Shown piece after piece: positions 33,536 to 43,100 of a DNA stretch of 64,000 bases (position 1 is its first letter; every line of letters begins with the position of its first letter). The notes beneath the pieces were generated by a model. The model searched no databases, was not told the DNA's origin, and worked only from the letters and a program-made list of their open reading frames with translations. Source of the stretch: Pontibacterium granulatum (GTDB taxonomy: Bacteria > Pseudomonadota > Gammaproteobacteria > Pseudomonadales > Balneatricaceae). The stretch covers positions 1-64,000 of the forward strand of contig NZ_JASBRH010000013.1 of NCBI RefSeq assembly GCF_029961155.1, given 5' to 3'. A program made the position numbers and the translations under genes.

Positions 33536-36220
33536 ATGATGATGTATGACTCTACATATTTTGCATTAGCGAATAACGCGGCACTCCTGTTGGCCATGGG
33601 CGCCATCTACGATGCGGTGCTGCTGTCTTCACGCGCATCCATTCCCTATAAGTCACATTTCAGTGGTATCGCGTTGGGACTTATCGGTATTGCGATCATG
33701 GCCACCCCGATGCAGATCACGGATGGAGTGATCATTGATAGTCGCTCGGTTCTGCTGTCTACAGCAGGTCTGTTCTTTGGCCTGATCCCCACCCTTGTGA
33801 CAGCCCTGTTTACGGTACTGTTTCGCATTTTGGAGGGTGGCCAGGGGATGCTGGCAGGTATCGCCTTTATTCTCTCGTCCGGGGCCATTGGTTTAATCTG
33901 GCGCCACTACCGCAACACCCAAGGGCGGACGTTACACTGGACCGAACTGTATATCTTTGGCCTGGTAGTCCATCTGGTCATGCTATTGATAACCCTTATT
34001 TTCCTGCCTGAGAGTATCGCCATTGGCGTCACTTCAGGCATCACATTGCCGGTCTTGCTGCTCTACCCGGCCGTGACCGTGCTGCTGTGTATGGCCCTTA
34101 GCCACCAGCGGACCCGTAAAGAAACGGAAGAAGCCCTGCGTGCCAGCGAATTAAAACACCGTCGTACGGCAGACCAGTTGCAGGCGACACTGAAAACTAT
34201 TCCGGATCAACTGTTTGAGATTGATTTGGATGGGCATTACTACGACTGCAGTCAGATCACCAAAACCGGACGCGACGCTCAGTCAGCACCCATCCTGACC
34301 CATCACATCGAACAAATTATGCCAGCTGAAGCCTGTGATGCGCTGCTTCAGGCCCTGCAGGATGCCAAGATCAACGGCCGAAACCACGGCACCCAGATCA
34401 CCCTCAACGGCAAGGACGGCCCCCGCTGCTACGAACTCTCCATCGCCCGCCGTCACACCCGTGCTGATGAAGCGCCGCGATTTGTTGTATTGTCGCGGGA
34501 TATCTCTGACCGCAAGAAAGCGGAACAGGAACTCCATATCGCGGCCACTGCTTTTAACTCGCAGGAAGGCATGATCATCACCGATACCGATCATAAGATT
34601 TTGCGCGTCAACAACGCTTTTAGCGAAGTCACAGGCTACAGCGCCGAAGAGGTCGTGAACAAAAGACCATCCCTGCTGAGTTCCGGGCGCCACGACCGGG
34701 AGTTCTACGACAAAATGATGCACGACCTTGATGAGAACCGGTACTGGCAGGGCGAGATCTGGAACAAACGAAAGAATGGCGAAATTTACCCTGAATGGCT
34801 GACCATAACCGCGGTTACCGACGACCAGGAAAAAGTCACCAACTATGTGGCTGCCTTCATGGATATTACCCAGCGCAAGCAGGCGGAAGCGGATATACAC
34901 AACCTGGCATTTTATGACTCCCTAACGGGCTTACCCAACCGACGGCTGCTACTGGACCGTTTGAAGCAGTCACTCATGCTACGCAAACGACGCACACAGC
35001 TTGGCGCGCTGATGTTTATCGACCTGGACAACTTCAAAACCCTCAACGACACCCGCGGTCATGACGTAGGGGATAGCCTGCTTGTGGAGGTTGCCAAGCG
35101 CCTGCGCAGCTGTGTCCGTGAGGTTGATACCGTAGCCCGCCTGGGCGGGGATGAATTTATTATCATTCTGGAAGAGCTGAATCAGGACTATCAACAGGCA
35201 GCATCGGACGCCGAACTGGTTGCAGAAAAAGTGGTTGCGGCTCTGAATGAACCCTACCGCCTCAAGCAAGGCGACTATCATGGTACTGCCAGCATCGGCC
35301 TGAGCCTATTCGATCATCGTGACAAGAGCGCCAAGGACCTCCTAAAACGCGCCGACGTTGCCATGTATCAGGCAAAGGAATCCGGTCGCAACACCTTGCG
35401 CTTCTTCGATCCGAAGATTCAACAGGAGCTGTACCTGCAGGCCGAAATCGAAACAGAGCTGAGACGTGCACTTACCGAAGACCAACTGGAACTTTATTTC
35501 CAGGTTCAGGTTCAGCATGGCGAAGCAACAGGCGCTGAAGTCCTGCTACGCTGGAACCACCCGTTAAAAGGCATGATTCCGCCCGCACAATTTATTCCTC
35601 TTGCCGAACAGACTGGGCTGATTGTACAGGTGGGTACCTGGGTAATGGAGCAGGCCTGCAAACAGCTTACACTTTGGGCCACAGACCCCGAATTGAATAC
35701 ACTCACCCTGTCCGTCAATGTAAGTGCCCACCAGTTCAGCGCACCGGATTTTGTAGCGACGGTCGAGCGCATTCTTCAAGAGACTGGGGCTAGTCCTGAC
35801 TTGCTGAAATTGGAGCTAACTGAAAGTGCTGTGCTGAACGATGTTGAAAGCACCGCCGATAAGATGATGCAACTAAAGGAACTGGGTATTCACTTCGCAA
35901 TTGATGACTTTGGCACCGGCTACTCCTCTCTATTCCACCTGAAACACCTGCCCGTGGATCAGTTGAAAATTGACCGCTCCTTTGTCCGCAACATTACCGA
36001 TGACCCGGATGACCTGGCGATTGTGCAAGCGATCATCGCCATGGCCCATAATTTGGGCATTGGCGTGATTGCGGAGGGGGTAGAGACAGAGGCTCAGAAA
36101 GCCTGCCTGCAGCGACGTAACTGCAACAGCTTCCAGGGTTACCTGTTCAGCCGCCCGGTCCCTCGGGCACTGTTTGAAGAATACAAACGAATGAATGACA
36201 GTTGTCAGGAGATGGCATAA
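33536..36220 (+). CDS. membrane-bound 5TMR/PAS/GGDEF/EAL c-di-GMP enzyme
   Basis: The 894-residue protein starts with a 5-6-helix membrane module of the 5TMR-LYT type (GIALGLIGIAIMATPMQ, DSRSVLLSTAGLFFGLIPT) followed by two PAS domains (about 205-325 and 330-445). The GGDEF domain keeps the motif at 537-541. The EAL domain has EVLLRW at 668 instead of EALLRW, but the metal-binding residues in LELTES, AIDDFGTGYSS, LKIDRSF and AEGVETEAQ are present. It may make or break c-di-GMP, possibly under oxygen control through the FNR box. It overlaps the convergent gene by 16 bp. Confidence 0.9.
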   Translation: MMMYDSTYFALANNAALLLAMGAIYDAVLLSSRASIPYKSHFSGIALGLIGIAIMATPMQITDGVIIDSRSVLLSTAGLFFGLIPTLVTALFTVLFRILEGGQGMLAGIAFILSSGAIGLIWRHYRNTQGRTLHWTELYIFGLVVHLVMLLITLIFLPESIAIGVTSGITLPVLLLYPAVTVLLCMALSHQRTRKETEEALRASELKHRRTADQLQATLKTIPDQLFEIDLDGHYYDCSQITKTGRDAQSAPILTHHIEQIMPAEACDALLQALQDAKINGRNHGTQITLNGKDGPRCYELSIARRHTRADEAPRFVVLSRDISDRKKAEQELHIAATAFNSQEGMIITDTDHKILRVNNAFSEVTGYSAEEVVNKRPSLLSSGRHDREFYDKMMHDLDENRYWQGEIWNKRKNGEIYPEWLTITAVTDDQEKVTNYVAAFMDITQRKQAEADIHNLAFYDSLTGLPNRRLLLDRLKQSLMLRKRRTQLGALMFIDLDNFKTLNDTRGHDVGDSLLVEVAKRLRSCVREVDTVARLGGDEFIIILEELNQDYQQAASDAELVAEKVVAALNEPYRLKQGDYHGTASIGLSLFDHRDKSAKDLLKRADVAMYQAKESGRNTLRFFDPKIQQELYLQAEIETELRRALTEDQLELYFQVQVQHGEATGAEVLLRWNHPLKGMIPPAQFIPLAEQTGLIVQVGTWVMEQACKQLTLWATDPELNTLTLSVNVSAHQFSAPDFVATVERILQETGASPDLLKLELTESAVLNDVESTADKMMQLKELGIHFAIDDFGTGYSSLFHLKHLPVDQLKIDRSFVRNITDDPDDLAIVQAIIAMAHNLGIGVIAEGVETEAQKACLQRRNCNSFQGYLFSRPVPRALFEEYKRMNDSCQEMA

Positions 36221-39200
36221 GCCTGGCTTCGTTTACGGGCTAGAAACGCCTCCACCTCTTCCGGTGGCATCGGACGCGCAATGTAGTACCCTTGCGCCAG
36301 ATCGCAGCCACGGGCCCGTAGGAATTGAAGCTGCTGATCCGTTTCAACCCCTTCGGCCACCACCTTCAGCCCGAGATTTTTAGCCATCGCGATGATCGCC
36401 GAGGCTATCTTTTCATCGTCCGAATCCTGAGGAATATCGCTGATAAAGGAACGATCAATCTTCAGCACATCGACCGGCAATTGCTTGAGATAGCTCAGTG
36501 ACGAATACCCCGTGCCGAAATCGTCGATCGATATACTAACGCCCAGCTCACGCAACTTCGTCAACGCTTCGATTACACCTCCATCGCTGGTGTTCATCAC
36601 ATAACTTTCTGTGACTTCCAGTTCCAACAGCGCCGGTGACAATCCGCTGGCCGTGAGCGCCCTCTCCACCTGATCCACAAAATCCCTGCGCATAATCTGT
36701 ATGCCCGATATGTTCGCAGCCACTTTTATCTCTATTCCCTGCTTACTCCAGTATCGGGCTTGGGCACAGGCACTGTTCAGTATCCACTCCCCCATCTGCA
36801 CGATCAGACCAGTTTCCTCAGCAAGAGGAATGAACTTGTCCGGCGAAACCAGTTCACCGTCCGGTCGTTGCCAGCGTACCAGCGCTTCGACAGTGACTAC
36901 CTTATCGTTGCCGGTTTCAATCATCGGCTGGTACTGCAATATCAATTGCTGCTGCTCAATTGCCTTTCGCAGCTCCTGTTCCAGTCGGAAGTGTTCATGG
37001 CTACTCTGACTCAGCTCCGGTGAATAGAATGCATAGGTATTACGTCCACTTTCTTTTGCCGAGTACATCGCCGTATCGGCATGCTTAAGTAACTGATCAG
37101 ACGAACAACCATCTTCAGGAAAGACACTGAGACCGATGGAACACCCCACAACAGCCTGATGCCCACTCAGGTCGATCGGTTGGTTGAGCGAGTCTTTGAT
37201 CTTATCCGCTATGGACGCCAGCATATCGGGGCGCTCGATGTCCTCCAGCAAAACCGTAAACTCATCCCCACCCAAACGAGCCACGGTGTCTGCCTGGCGT
37301 ACACAGGCATTCAGGCGTGTAGCGACCAGTTTGAGGAGATTATCCCCCTGATCGTGACCCAACGTGTCGTTTACATATTTAAAGCGATCCAGGTCGATGA
37401 AGAGCACACCCAGCATGCTTTCCTGACGGGTCGCACGTTCAATCGCATGTTTCAAGCGGTCATTAAAGAGAATACGATTGGGCAACCCGGTTAACACATC
37501 GTAGTGGGCAAGGTACTGGATACGCTCTTCCGAACGCTTCTGCTCGGTAATATCGGTGAATACGCTGATGTACTGCTGTACCCCCCCTTCTTCATCCACA
37601 ACCTGCTCAATACTTTGCAAGCAGGGGAACACCACTCCCTTCCGACTGCGATTCCAGACTTCGCCCTGCCAGGAGCCAGCCTGGTTTACCTGCCACCAGA
37701 GCTGCTCGATAAATCGATCGTCATGATGGCTTGTACAAAACAACTCATCCGGTTTTAAACCAATCACTTCAGACTCGCTAAAGCCGGTAATTTCCGTAAA
37801 GCCGCGATTCACCTTCACCACACGCCGCTCAGCATTCGCAATAAGAATACCTTCGCGCGTATTTTCGAATACACTCGCCGTCATCTGCAGCTGGCTAACC
37901 AGAATTTGCCGTTGCAGCTCAGCACTGACATGGGTCGAGGCTATTTGCAGCAGCGAGCCAATGCTTTCGATACCTTTTAGCGGTTTCTCATCCAGTAAAA
38001 CCACCACCCCCACACACTGTCCGGCCGTATCGTGCAGCGGCACACCGGCATAGCTCTCAACGCCCATCTCAACCAGCATCTGATCATTGGGAAACAACTG
38101 TTGGACATCCTGGGGATAGACACAGGCCCGATTCTGAATGACGTTCTCACACGGGGTGTTTGCCAGCAGGTAGTTGAAGTTATCCGGGTGTTTACCGTTG
38201 GCATAAACCGCCAGCGTGCGCACTTCGCCGGTGCTATCGGAGAGCAACTTGCCGATGATGGCGTACGAACAACCAAACGAACGACACAAGAAGCAGACCA
38301 TCGCCTCGAAATACTTTTCACCACTCAGGCCTGCGACATCCTCCGACAGCCCTCTGAAAAACAGCTCAATCCGTTTCCGCTCGGTGATATCCTGAATGGT
38401 ACCGTCCAGCCGGCCTATTTCGGATTGCAGGCGCCCCTGTAGCTCCACATGCCGCAGCTCACCGCTGTCCATCATGATGCGATGCTCCAGACACATCCTG
38501 CTACCCAAATCGAGGGCCTGCTCGATGGCAATACGCACATCCGTGCGATCATCCCGGGGGACGCGCTCCAGAAAGTTCTCGAAGGTGAATTCCGATTCCC
38601 CTTTGGATATGCCCAGAATTCTGAAAACCTCATCACTCCAGTGCGCTTCGTGCGTATCCGGACACCATTGCCACGAACCAATCCGTGCGATGCGCTGCGA
38701 ATCGAGCAGCTTGGCTTCATTCAGGCGCAGAGCCAGTTCAGCCTTTTTTCGTTCAGTTACCTCAAATCTCAATCGCCCTATCCAGACGAGCGAGAGTACA
38801 ACCATCAGCACGCACACCACTGCGACAGCGAGCACGACCGCGATAAATGTCAGAAAACGCTCCTCCACTGCGGTAGGCAGCGTAAACCAGCTACTTTGTA
38901 CCGCCCGGTGTTGTCGATCACTGATGGTCATAAGAGATTTATTTAAGATCGATACCAGCTCCGGCCAGTCCTTGCGCACAGCCATGCCTAGCTGAAACGA
39001 ATAAGGAGTATGCGCAGCAACCTGCAGATTGGTTAGCCCAAGGGTACGTATCATATAGGTGGCGGAGGCCAGATTACCCACAAAGTAGTCAATCTCCCCC
39101 AGCGCCAGCTTTTCCAGCCCCTGCGCCAGAGTCTTGGTCGGTACCAGATACAACTCGGGATGGTTCTTTTTCAATAGCTCGTGCGAAACGTATTGATTGA

Positions 39201-39651
39201 CGACACCCACGCTGGAACCACGTAACGCGCTTAATCCTCCAATGGCGCTGTGATTACGTTGACTGATGATGACCATTGGAAAGTTGAGGTAGGTGGAGGT
39301 GAAATCCAGATACTGGCGCCGGGCATCTGTAGGCATAGCCGCAGGCAACAGATCGACATCACGCGACCTAACCGCCTTCAACACCTCCGGCCATGTAAGA
39401 TTGGGGGTTACCACCATCTTAACGCCGAGGCGTTCGCTGATGAGGCCAATATAATCTGCTGCCAACCCTTTGTATTCACCACCGTCCAGATACTCAAACG
39501 GCGGCCACTGGGGATCAACGCCCAATCGGATAACCGGGTGCTGCTTTAACCAAGCCCGTTCTTTGTCCGTCAGCTCATTCCATTCATCCGCCCACAGGGG
39601 CAAGGCGAACAGCAACATCACAAAGAACGTAACGAGCGGCTGTCTGCTCAT
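36205..39651 (-). CDS. SBP-PAS-GAF-PAS-GGDEF-EAL sensor protein
   Basis: About 1148 residues. A signal peptide (VTFFVMLLFALPLWA) leads to a periplasmic amino-acid-type solute-binding domain (about 30-255; VIRLGVDPQWPPFEYLDGG), a membrane helix near 270-295, PAS, GAF (about 425-570), a second PAS, then GGDEF (LGGDEFTVLLED) and EAL (VEALVRW, LELEVTES, IDDFGTGYSS). Both enzymatic motifs look intact. It probably converts a periplasmic ligand signal into c-di-GMP turnover. ATG 39651 is chosen because the upstream 16 residues precede the signal peptide without adding sense. Confidence 0.92.
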   Translation of the reverse strand: MSRQPLVTFFVMLLFALPLWADEWNELTDKERAWLKQHPVIRLGVDPQWPPFEYLDGGEYKGLAADYIGLISERLGVKMVVTPNLTWPEVLKAVRSRDVDLLPAAMPTDARRQYLDFTSTYLNFPMVIISQRNHSAIGGLSALRGSSVGVVNQYVSHELLKKNHPELYLVPTKTLAQGLEKLALGEIDYFVGNLASATYMIRTLGLTNLQVAAHTPYSFQLGMAVRKDWPELVSILNKSLMTISDRQHRAVQSSWFTLPTAVEERFLTFIAVVLAVAVVCVLMVVLSLVWIGRLRFEVTERKKAELALRLNEAKLLDSQRIARIGSWQWCPDTHEAHWSDEVFRILGISKGESEFTFENFLERVPRDDRTDVRIAIEQALDLGSRMCLEHRIMMDSGELRHVELQGRLQSEIGRLDGTIQDITERKRIELFFRGLSEDVAGLSGEKYFEAMVCFLCRSFGCSYAIIGKLLSDSTGEVRTLAVYANGKHPDNFNYLLANTPCENVIQNRACVYPQDVQQLFPNDQMLVEMGVESYAGVPLHDTAGQCVGVVVLLDEKPLKGIESIGSLLQIASTHVSAELQRQILVSQLQMTASVFENTREGILIANAERRVVKVNRGFTEITGFSESEVIGLKPDELFCTSHHDDRFIEQLWWQVNQAGSWQGEVWNRSRKGVVFPCLQSIEQVVDEEGGVQQYISVFTDITEQKRSEERIQYLAHYDVLTGLPNRILFNDRLKHAIERATRQESMLGVLFIDLDRFKYVNDTLGHDQGDNLLKLVATRLNACVRQADTVARLGGDEFTVLLEDIERPDMLASIADKIKDSLNQPIDLSGHQAVVGCSIGLSVFPEDGCSSDQLLKHADTAMYSAKESGRNTYAFYSPELSQSSHEHFRLEQELRKAIEQQQLILQYQPMIETGNDKVVTVEALVRWQRPDGELVSPDKFIPLAEETGLIVQMGEWILNSACAQARYWSKQGIEIKVAANISGIQIMRRDFVDQVERALTASGLSPALLELEVTESYVMNTSDGGVIEALTKLRELGVSISIDDFGTGYSSLSYLKQLPVDVLKIDRSFISDIPQDSDDEKIASAIIAMAKNLGLKVVAEGVETDQQLQFLRARGCDLAQGYYIARPMPPEEVEAFLARKRSQAYAIS

Positions 39652-39843
39652 ACACTGTTTACCTGAGTTGAAACCGTATACCCAGACACCGATAGGCATC
39701 CTTCTGTTTTACGACTTGTCCTTAGGCTCACCGAAGGTCCGGTGACACGTTATCGACTGTGTAAGAATAGACAGAAATATATAAAAACGCAGAGAAGTAC
39801 GGGCCAGAAGTCACCTTCGGACCCGCTTTTTGAGGAAATAGTG

Positions 39844-41001
39844 TTACAGAACGTAGTACTTCAGCGGAGGGAAGCCGTTAAATTCAATCGAGCTGTAACT
39901 GGTGGTGTATGCACCGGTTGAGAGCCAGTAAATTTTATCGCCTTCCTGCATCGAGAGCGGCAGGCTGTATTTGTGATCTTCATACATGATATCCAGGCTG
40001 TCACAGGTTGGCCCCGCCAGGATCACCTCTTCCTCTTCACCCTCCCGATCGGTGTGGATCTGATACTTGATCGCTTCACCCATGGTTTCAATGAGGCCAT
40101 TGAACAGCCCCACGTCGGTATAGACCCAGCGCTCCAACGCGGTAGCCGATTTACGGGAGATCAACACAACTTCGGATACCAGTACACCAGCATCACCCAC
40201 CAGGGAGCGTCCAGGCTCCAGAATGATCTCTGGAATCGCCTCACCGAAATCCTCTTTCAGGAAGCGGGTGATCTCTTCTACGTATGTATTGAACTCATTA
40301 GTCTTGTGTAGATAACTCGCAGGGAAACCACCGCCCATGTTGATCATCTTCAGGGTAATACCGTGCTCTTCTGCCAGACGATCGAAGATTACTTTTACTT
40401 TGGCGATCGCACCGTCCCAAACATCGATATCACGTTGCTGGGAGCCCACATGAAAAGACACACCATAAGGTTTAAGCCCCAGATCACGAGCCAGCACTGC
40501 CAGCTCAATCGCCATTTCCGGGTTGCAACCAAATTTTCGGGACAGCGGCCAGTCGGCACCTTCTGAACCTTCCGTCAGGACACGGATGTACACACGGGCA
40601 CCCGGCGCATGTTTGGCAATATTCCGCAGATCCGGTTCAGAATCGGTCGCAAAGAGGTCAATGCCACGCTCGTGGAAATATGCCACATCGCGGGCTTTCT
40701 TGATGGTGTTACCGAAGCTCATACGATCCGGTGACACCCCAAACTTCATCACTTTATCCAGCTCGTAGGTGGAAGCGATATCAAAGTTGGCACCGCGTTC
40801 AGCAAGCAGTTCGATTATCTCGTCTGCAGGGTTAGCCTTAACCGCGTAGAAGATACGTGCATAGTCGAACCCCTGTTTGAGCTCGTCGTACTTCTCTTTA
40901 ATGCTGTTGAGATCAAGCGCCAGAAACGGCGTCTCGTGGGTTTCCGCAAGCTTTTTGATCTTCTGCCACACCTGCGGGCACATCTTCTCAGCAACGTTCA
41001 T
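39844..41001 (-). CDS. fold-III ornithine/lysine decarboxylase
   Basis: This 385-residue alanine-racemase-fold PLP enzyme has the PLP Lys at 55 (FYAVKANPADE), GGGFPASY, EPGRSLVGDAG for phosphate binding and the catalytic Cys in GPTCDSLDIMYED. This matches eukaryotic-type ornithine decarboxylases such as Pseudomonas SpeC; some relatives also accept lysine. It would make putrescine (or cadaverine) in the cytoplasm. It is monocistronic; no strong terminator was evident. Confidence 0.88.
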   Translation of the reverse strand: MNVAEKMCPQVWQKIKKLAETHETPFLALDLNSIKEKYDELKQGFDYARIFYAVKANPADEIIELLAERGANFDIASTYELDKVMKFGVSPDRMSFGNTIKKARDVAYFHERGIDLFATDSEPDLRNIAKHAPGARVYIRVLTEGSEGADWPLSRKFGCNPEMAIELAVLARDLGLKPYGVSFHVGSQQRDIDVWDGAIAKVKVIFDRLAEEHGITLKMINMGGGFPASYLHKTNEFNTYVEEITRFLKEDFGEAIPEIILEPGRSLVGDAGVLVSEVVLISRKSATALERWVYTDVGLFNGLIETMGEAIKYQIHTDREGEEEEVILAGPTCDSLDIMYEDHKYSLPLSMQEGDKIYWLSTGAYTTSYSSIEFNGFPPLKYYVL

Positions 41002-41135
41002 CTATATAGGTACTCACAGAGTATTCGGGGGATCACCCCAAGGTTGAGAAACACAGCCACCCCAGGATAGTGGCAGCTGTTCAGACGGATTTTGCGGCGA
41101 AGTATAGTGCAACAATGAAACGTGGCAAATATTTT

Positions 41136-41738
41136 TTAGGACTCTTGACCACGCTTAATTAAACGCTCAATTTCATTAAATGAATTGGCTTCATACATCA
41201 CTTCAAAGTTGATGCGCAGGTAGCGGGAAATATCACTGGCAGAGATGATTCCACGGATGCGAGTGTGGCCCGGCTCTTTCTCATCCGTCACCAGCACGTG
41301 GTGATCACCTGAACTTTTCATGGTGAGCATCACGTCACCAATTTTGGCACAACGCACCTGGTCAAAGGTCAGCGCCTTCATGTGAAGAGCGTCAAGCATC
41401 AGGTGACGCACCTCGACCTTATCGCGTCCACAGTTATGCTGTTGCATCACGCTGTGAGGCTTCTCGCTCTCGATATCCGAAGAAGACACCACACCACTCA
41501 ACTGATGATCACTGTTCACTGCAAACAGCATACGCACATGCTGGGTTTTCATGTGCTCTAATGCTTCATCAATCTGTAGAGATTCACCGACCGTTACCGG
41601 CCAGGTTCGTTCAAAGTCGGTCATCACCTCTAAGGCAGGACTGCGCAAAGAACCTGGCTTACGCTCATGGTCAGGCGTTACAAGCTCACGTACACCATCC
41701 AGGTTGCCCAAACGGATAGGGTAGAATTCTTGAAACAT
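41136..41738 (-). CDS. CBS-domain pair protein
   Basis: About 200 residues with two CBS motifs: WPVTVGESLQIDEALEHMKTQHVRMLFAV...LSGVVSSSDIESEK and the second ending GHTRIRGIISASDISRYLRI. CBS pairs bind adenine nucleotides and control partner proteins; here no other domain is fused. ATG 41738 with GGAGG 7 bases upstream is preferred to GTG 41744. It is a neighbour of the decarboxylase on the same strand, about 134 bp apart, with no evidence of a shared function. Confidence 0.82.
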   Translation of the reverse strand: MFQEFYPIRLGNLDGVRELVTPDHERKPGSLRSPALEVMTDFERTWPVTVGESLQIDEALEHMKTQHVRMLFAVNSDHQLSGVVSSSDIESEKPHSVMQQHNCGRDKVEVRHLMLDALHMKALTFDQVRCAKIGDVMLTMKSSGDHHVLVTDEKEPGHTRIRGIISASDISRYLRINFEVMYEANSFNEIERLIKRGQES

Positions 41739-41870
41739 CGTCACGCCTCCGATCTGTATCTTATAGTTATCGCTACAGCATAGCCTGTCGTGGTGCCGTT
41801 GTCTTTCGCATTTGTGCCTTCTTTTTTAACAACTTAGCGGACTCTCCTTCAGCAGCTACGCTGCAAGAAA

Positions 41871-42746
41871 CTACAACAGAAAGCGCCCCTCACTGATTAG
41901 CACCGATTGCCCAGCCACCGACAGTTCAGTTACTGCCCCCTCATTAAGACCCGCCCTACATTCAATGCGGCTTGGACGCCCCATACGCATCCCCTGTTCC
42001 ACCACAAAACTCAGTACACCCTCCTGAATAGATTGCTGTGCAGTTTCCAGTGCAAGCGCCCCTGTGAGGGCAGCCGCAGCACTGCCCGTCGCAGGATCTT
42101 CCGGGATACCAAATGCCGGACCAAACATACGGGTGTACAGCTGTCCGCCCCCTTTCCGGCTAAACAGGTACAAATCACTCAGGGACTTGTCAGGAAAACG
42201 TTCCTTCCAAACACCCAGGTTTAGCTCGGCCCGATCCACGCTTGCCTGATCGGCCAACTCGAGCATCTGAAACGGGATACCACAACTCGACACAAAGGGC
42301 CTGCGTACGACTGCTTCTTCAGGGACACCCAACAGGTTCACCACATCTTTCTCCGTTAGATGTGACTCAGAAACTTCTGGCAACTGTGCAACGTTGAAGC
42401 GCGTGAAGCCCTGCTGCAGCGATACCTCCACTGGCACATCACCCACGCCCTCTTTCAGCACCAACTGTTCACCACTCGCCAATCCTAGCTTCGCCAGCAG
42501 GAACGCTGTACCTACGGTTGGATGCCCTGCAAATGGCAATTCACTTGCAGGCGTAAAAATCCTGATCGGAAACTGGTTCTCGTTCATTGGATCCCCAACA
42601 AACACCGCCTCCGACAAATTAAGCTCACGGGCAATCTGTTGCATGGTGGCACCGTCGATACCTTCTGCGTGGGGAAAAACCGCCAGCGGGTTGCCGCCAA
42701 ATCTCACATTGGTGAATACATCCAGCGTGTAATAACTGTAATTCAT
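41871..42746 (-). CDS. PhzF-family isomerase/epimerase-like protein
   Basis: About 291 residues with the two-lobed diaminopimelate-epimerase-like PhzF fold: VFTNVRFGGNPLAVFP at the start, LNLSEAVFV with the family's catalytic Glu, FAGHPTVGTAFLL, and the second lobe's ATGSAAAALTGAL. The substrate is unknown; relatives isomerise small amino-acid-derived compounds. The start at 42746 has AAAGGAGAG upstream, rejecting the longer 306-residue reading that overlaps the DUF1127 gene. It is the second gene of an operon divergent from a MocR regulator. Confidence 0.88.
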   Translation of the reverse strand: MNYSYYTLDVFTNVRFGGNPLAVFPHAEGIDGATMQQIARELNLSEAVFVGDPMNENQFPIRIFTPASELPFAGHPTVGTAFLLAKLGLASGEQLVLKEGVGDVPVEVSLQQGFTRFNVAQLPEVSESHLTEKDVVNLLGVPEEAVVRRPFVSSCGIPFQMLELADQASVDRAELNLGVWKERFPDKSLSDLYLFSRKGGGQLYTRMFGPAFGIPEDPATGSAAAALTGALALETAQQSIQEGVLSFVVEQGMRMGRPSRIECRAGLNEGAVTELSVAGQSVLISEGRFLL

Positions 42747-42759
42747 TTCAACTCTCCTT

Positions 42760-42936
42760 TTATTGTCGCCAGAACGGCTTGTTACCTTCATGCTGTGCCA
42801 GTGCCCGGGTCAGCCCTATATCCTTTAACATCCGGTCATCCAAAGCCAGTAAATGACGACGTTGACGATAGCGTGCGTACCAGCAGCCACCCGTCTCCAC
42901 TATCCGGCTTAATCTCTTGGCCATCCTTCTGTTCAT
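42760..42936 (-). CDS. DUF1127 small protein
   Basis: A 58-residue basic protein with the DUF1127 signature LALDDRMLKDIGLTR near residues 30-44, preceded by an Arg-rich helix (YARYRQRRHLL). It starts at ATG 42936 with GGGGGAGG upstream and stops at TAA 42762-42760, 13 bp before the phzF start. DUF1127 proteins are small Arg-rich proteins that in some bacteria bind RNA or affect phosphate and metabolic control. Its place as leader gene of phzF, opposite a MocR regulator, suggests co-regulation. Confidence 0.85.
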   Translation of the reverse strand: MNRRMAKRLSRIVETGGCWYARYRQRRHLLALDDRMLKDIGLTRALAQHEGNKPFWRQ

Positions 42937-42992
42937 AGCAACCTCCCCCGTAGTAATTCACAGGAGAAAAGTTTAAGCTGGCGCAAAAAACC

Positions 42993-43021
42993 ATTACAGA
43001 TTCAAAACCAGACAATCTCAA
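42993..43021 (-). promoter_or_regulatory. promoter of the DUF1127-phzF operon
   Basis: On the minus strand TTGAGA (43021-43016) and TGTAAT (42998-42993) are 17 bp apart, a good sigma-70 pair, 57 bp before the DUF1127 ATG. The -35 abuts an inverted copy of the MocR repeat at 43021-43030. Confidence 0.65.
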
Positions 43022-43082
43022 CCAGTACAGATTAGAGCTTACTTGAACTGTACCGGTTACTTTTAACACGATCTGTACCGGT
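43021..43082. promoter_or_regulatory. putative MocR operator: repeated CTGTACCGGT
   Basis: CTGTACCGGT occurs at 43048-43057 and 43073-43082 as an exact direct repeat 25 bp apart, and ACCAGTACAG (its near inverse) lies at 43021-43030 on the -35 of the divergent operon. MocR/GabR regulators typically bind direct repeats of this sort, so this is likely autoregulation plus control of DUF1127-phzF. Confidence 0.7.
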
Positions 43083-43100
43083 AGCAGGAGGATTTACGGC

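Noticed and set aside
42836-43069. 77-codon minus-strand ORF overlapping the DUF1127 gene
   Set aside because: Different frame from the DUF1127 gene, which has a recognisable motif, a strong ribosome-binding site and correct spacing to phzF.
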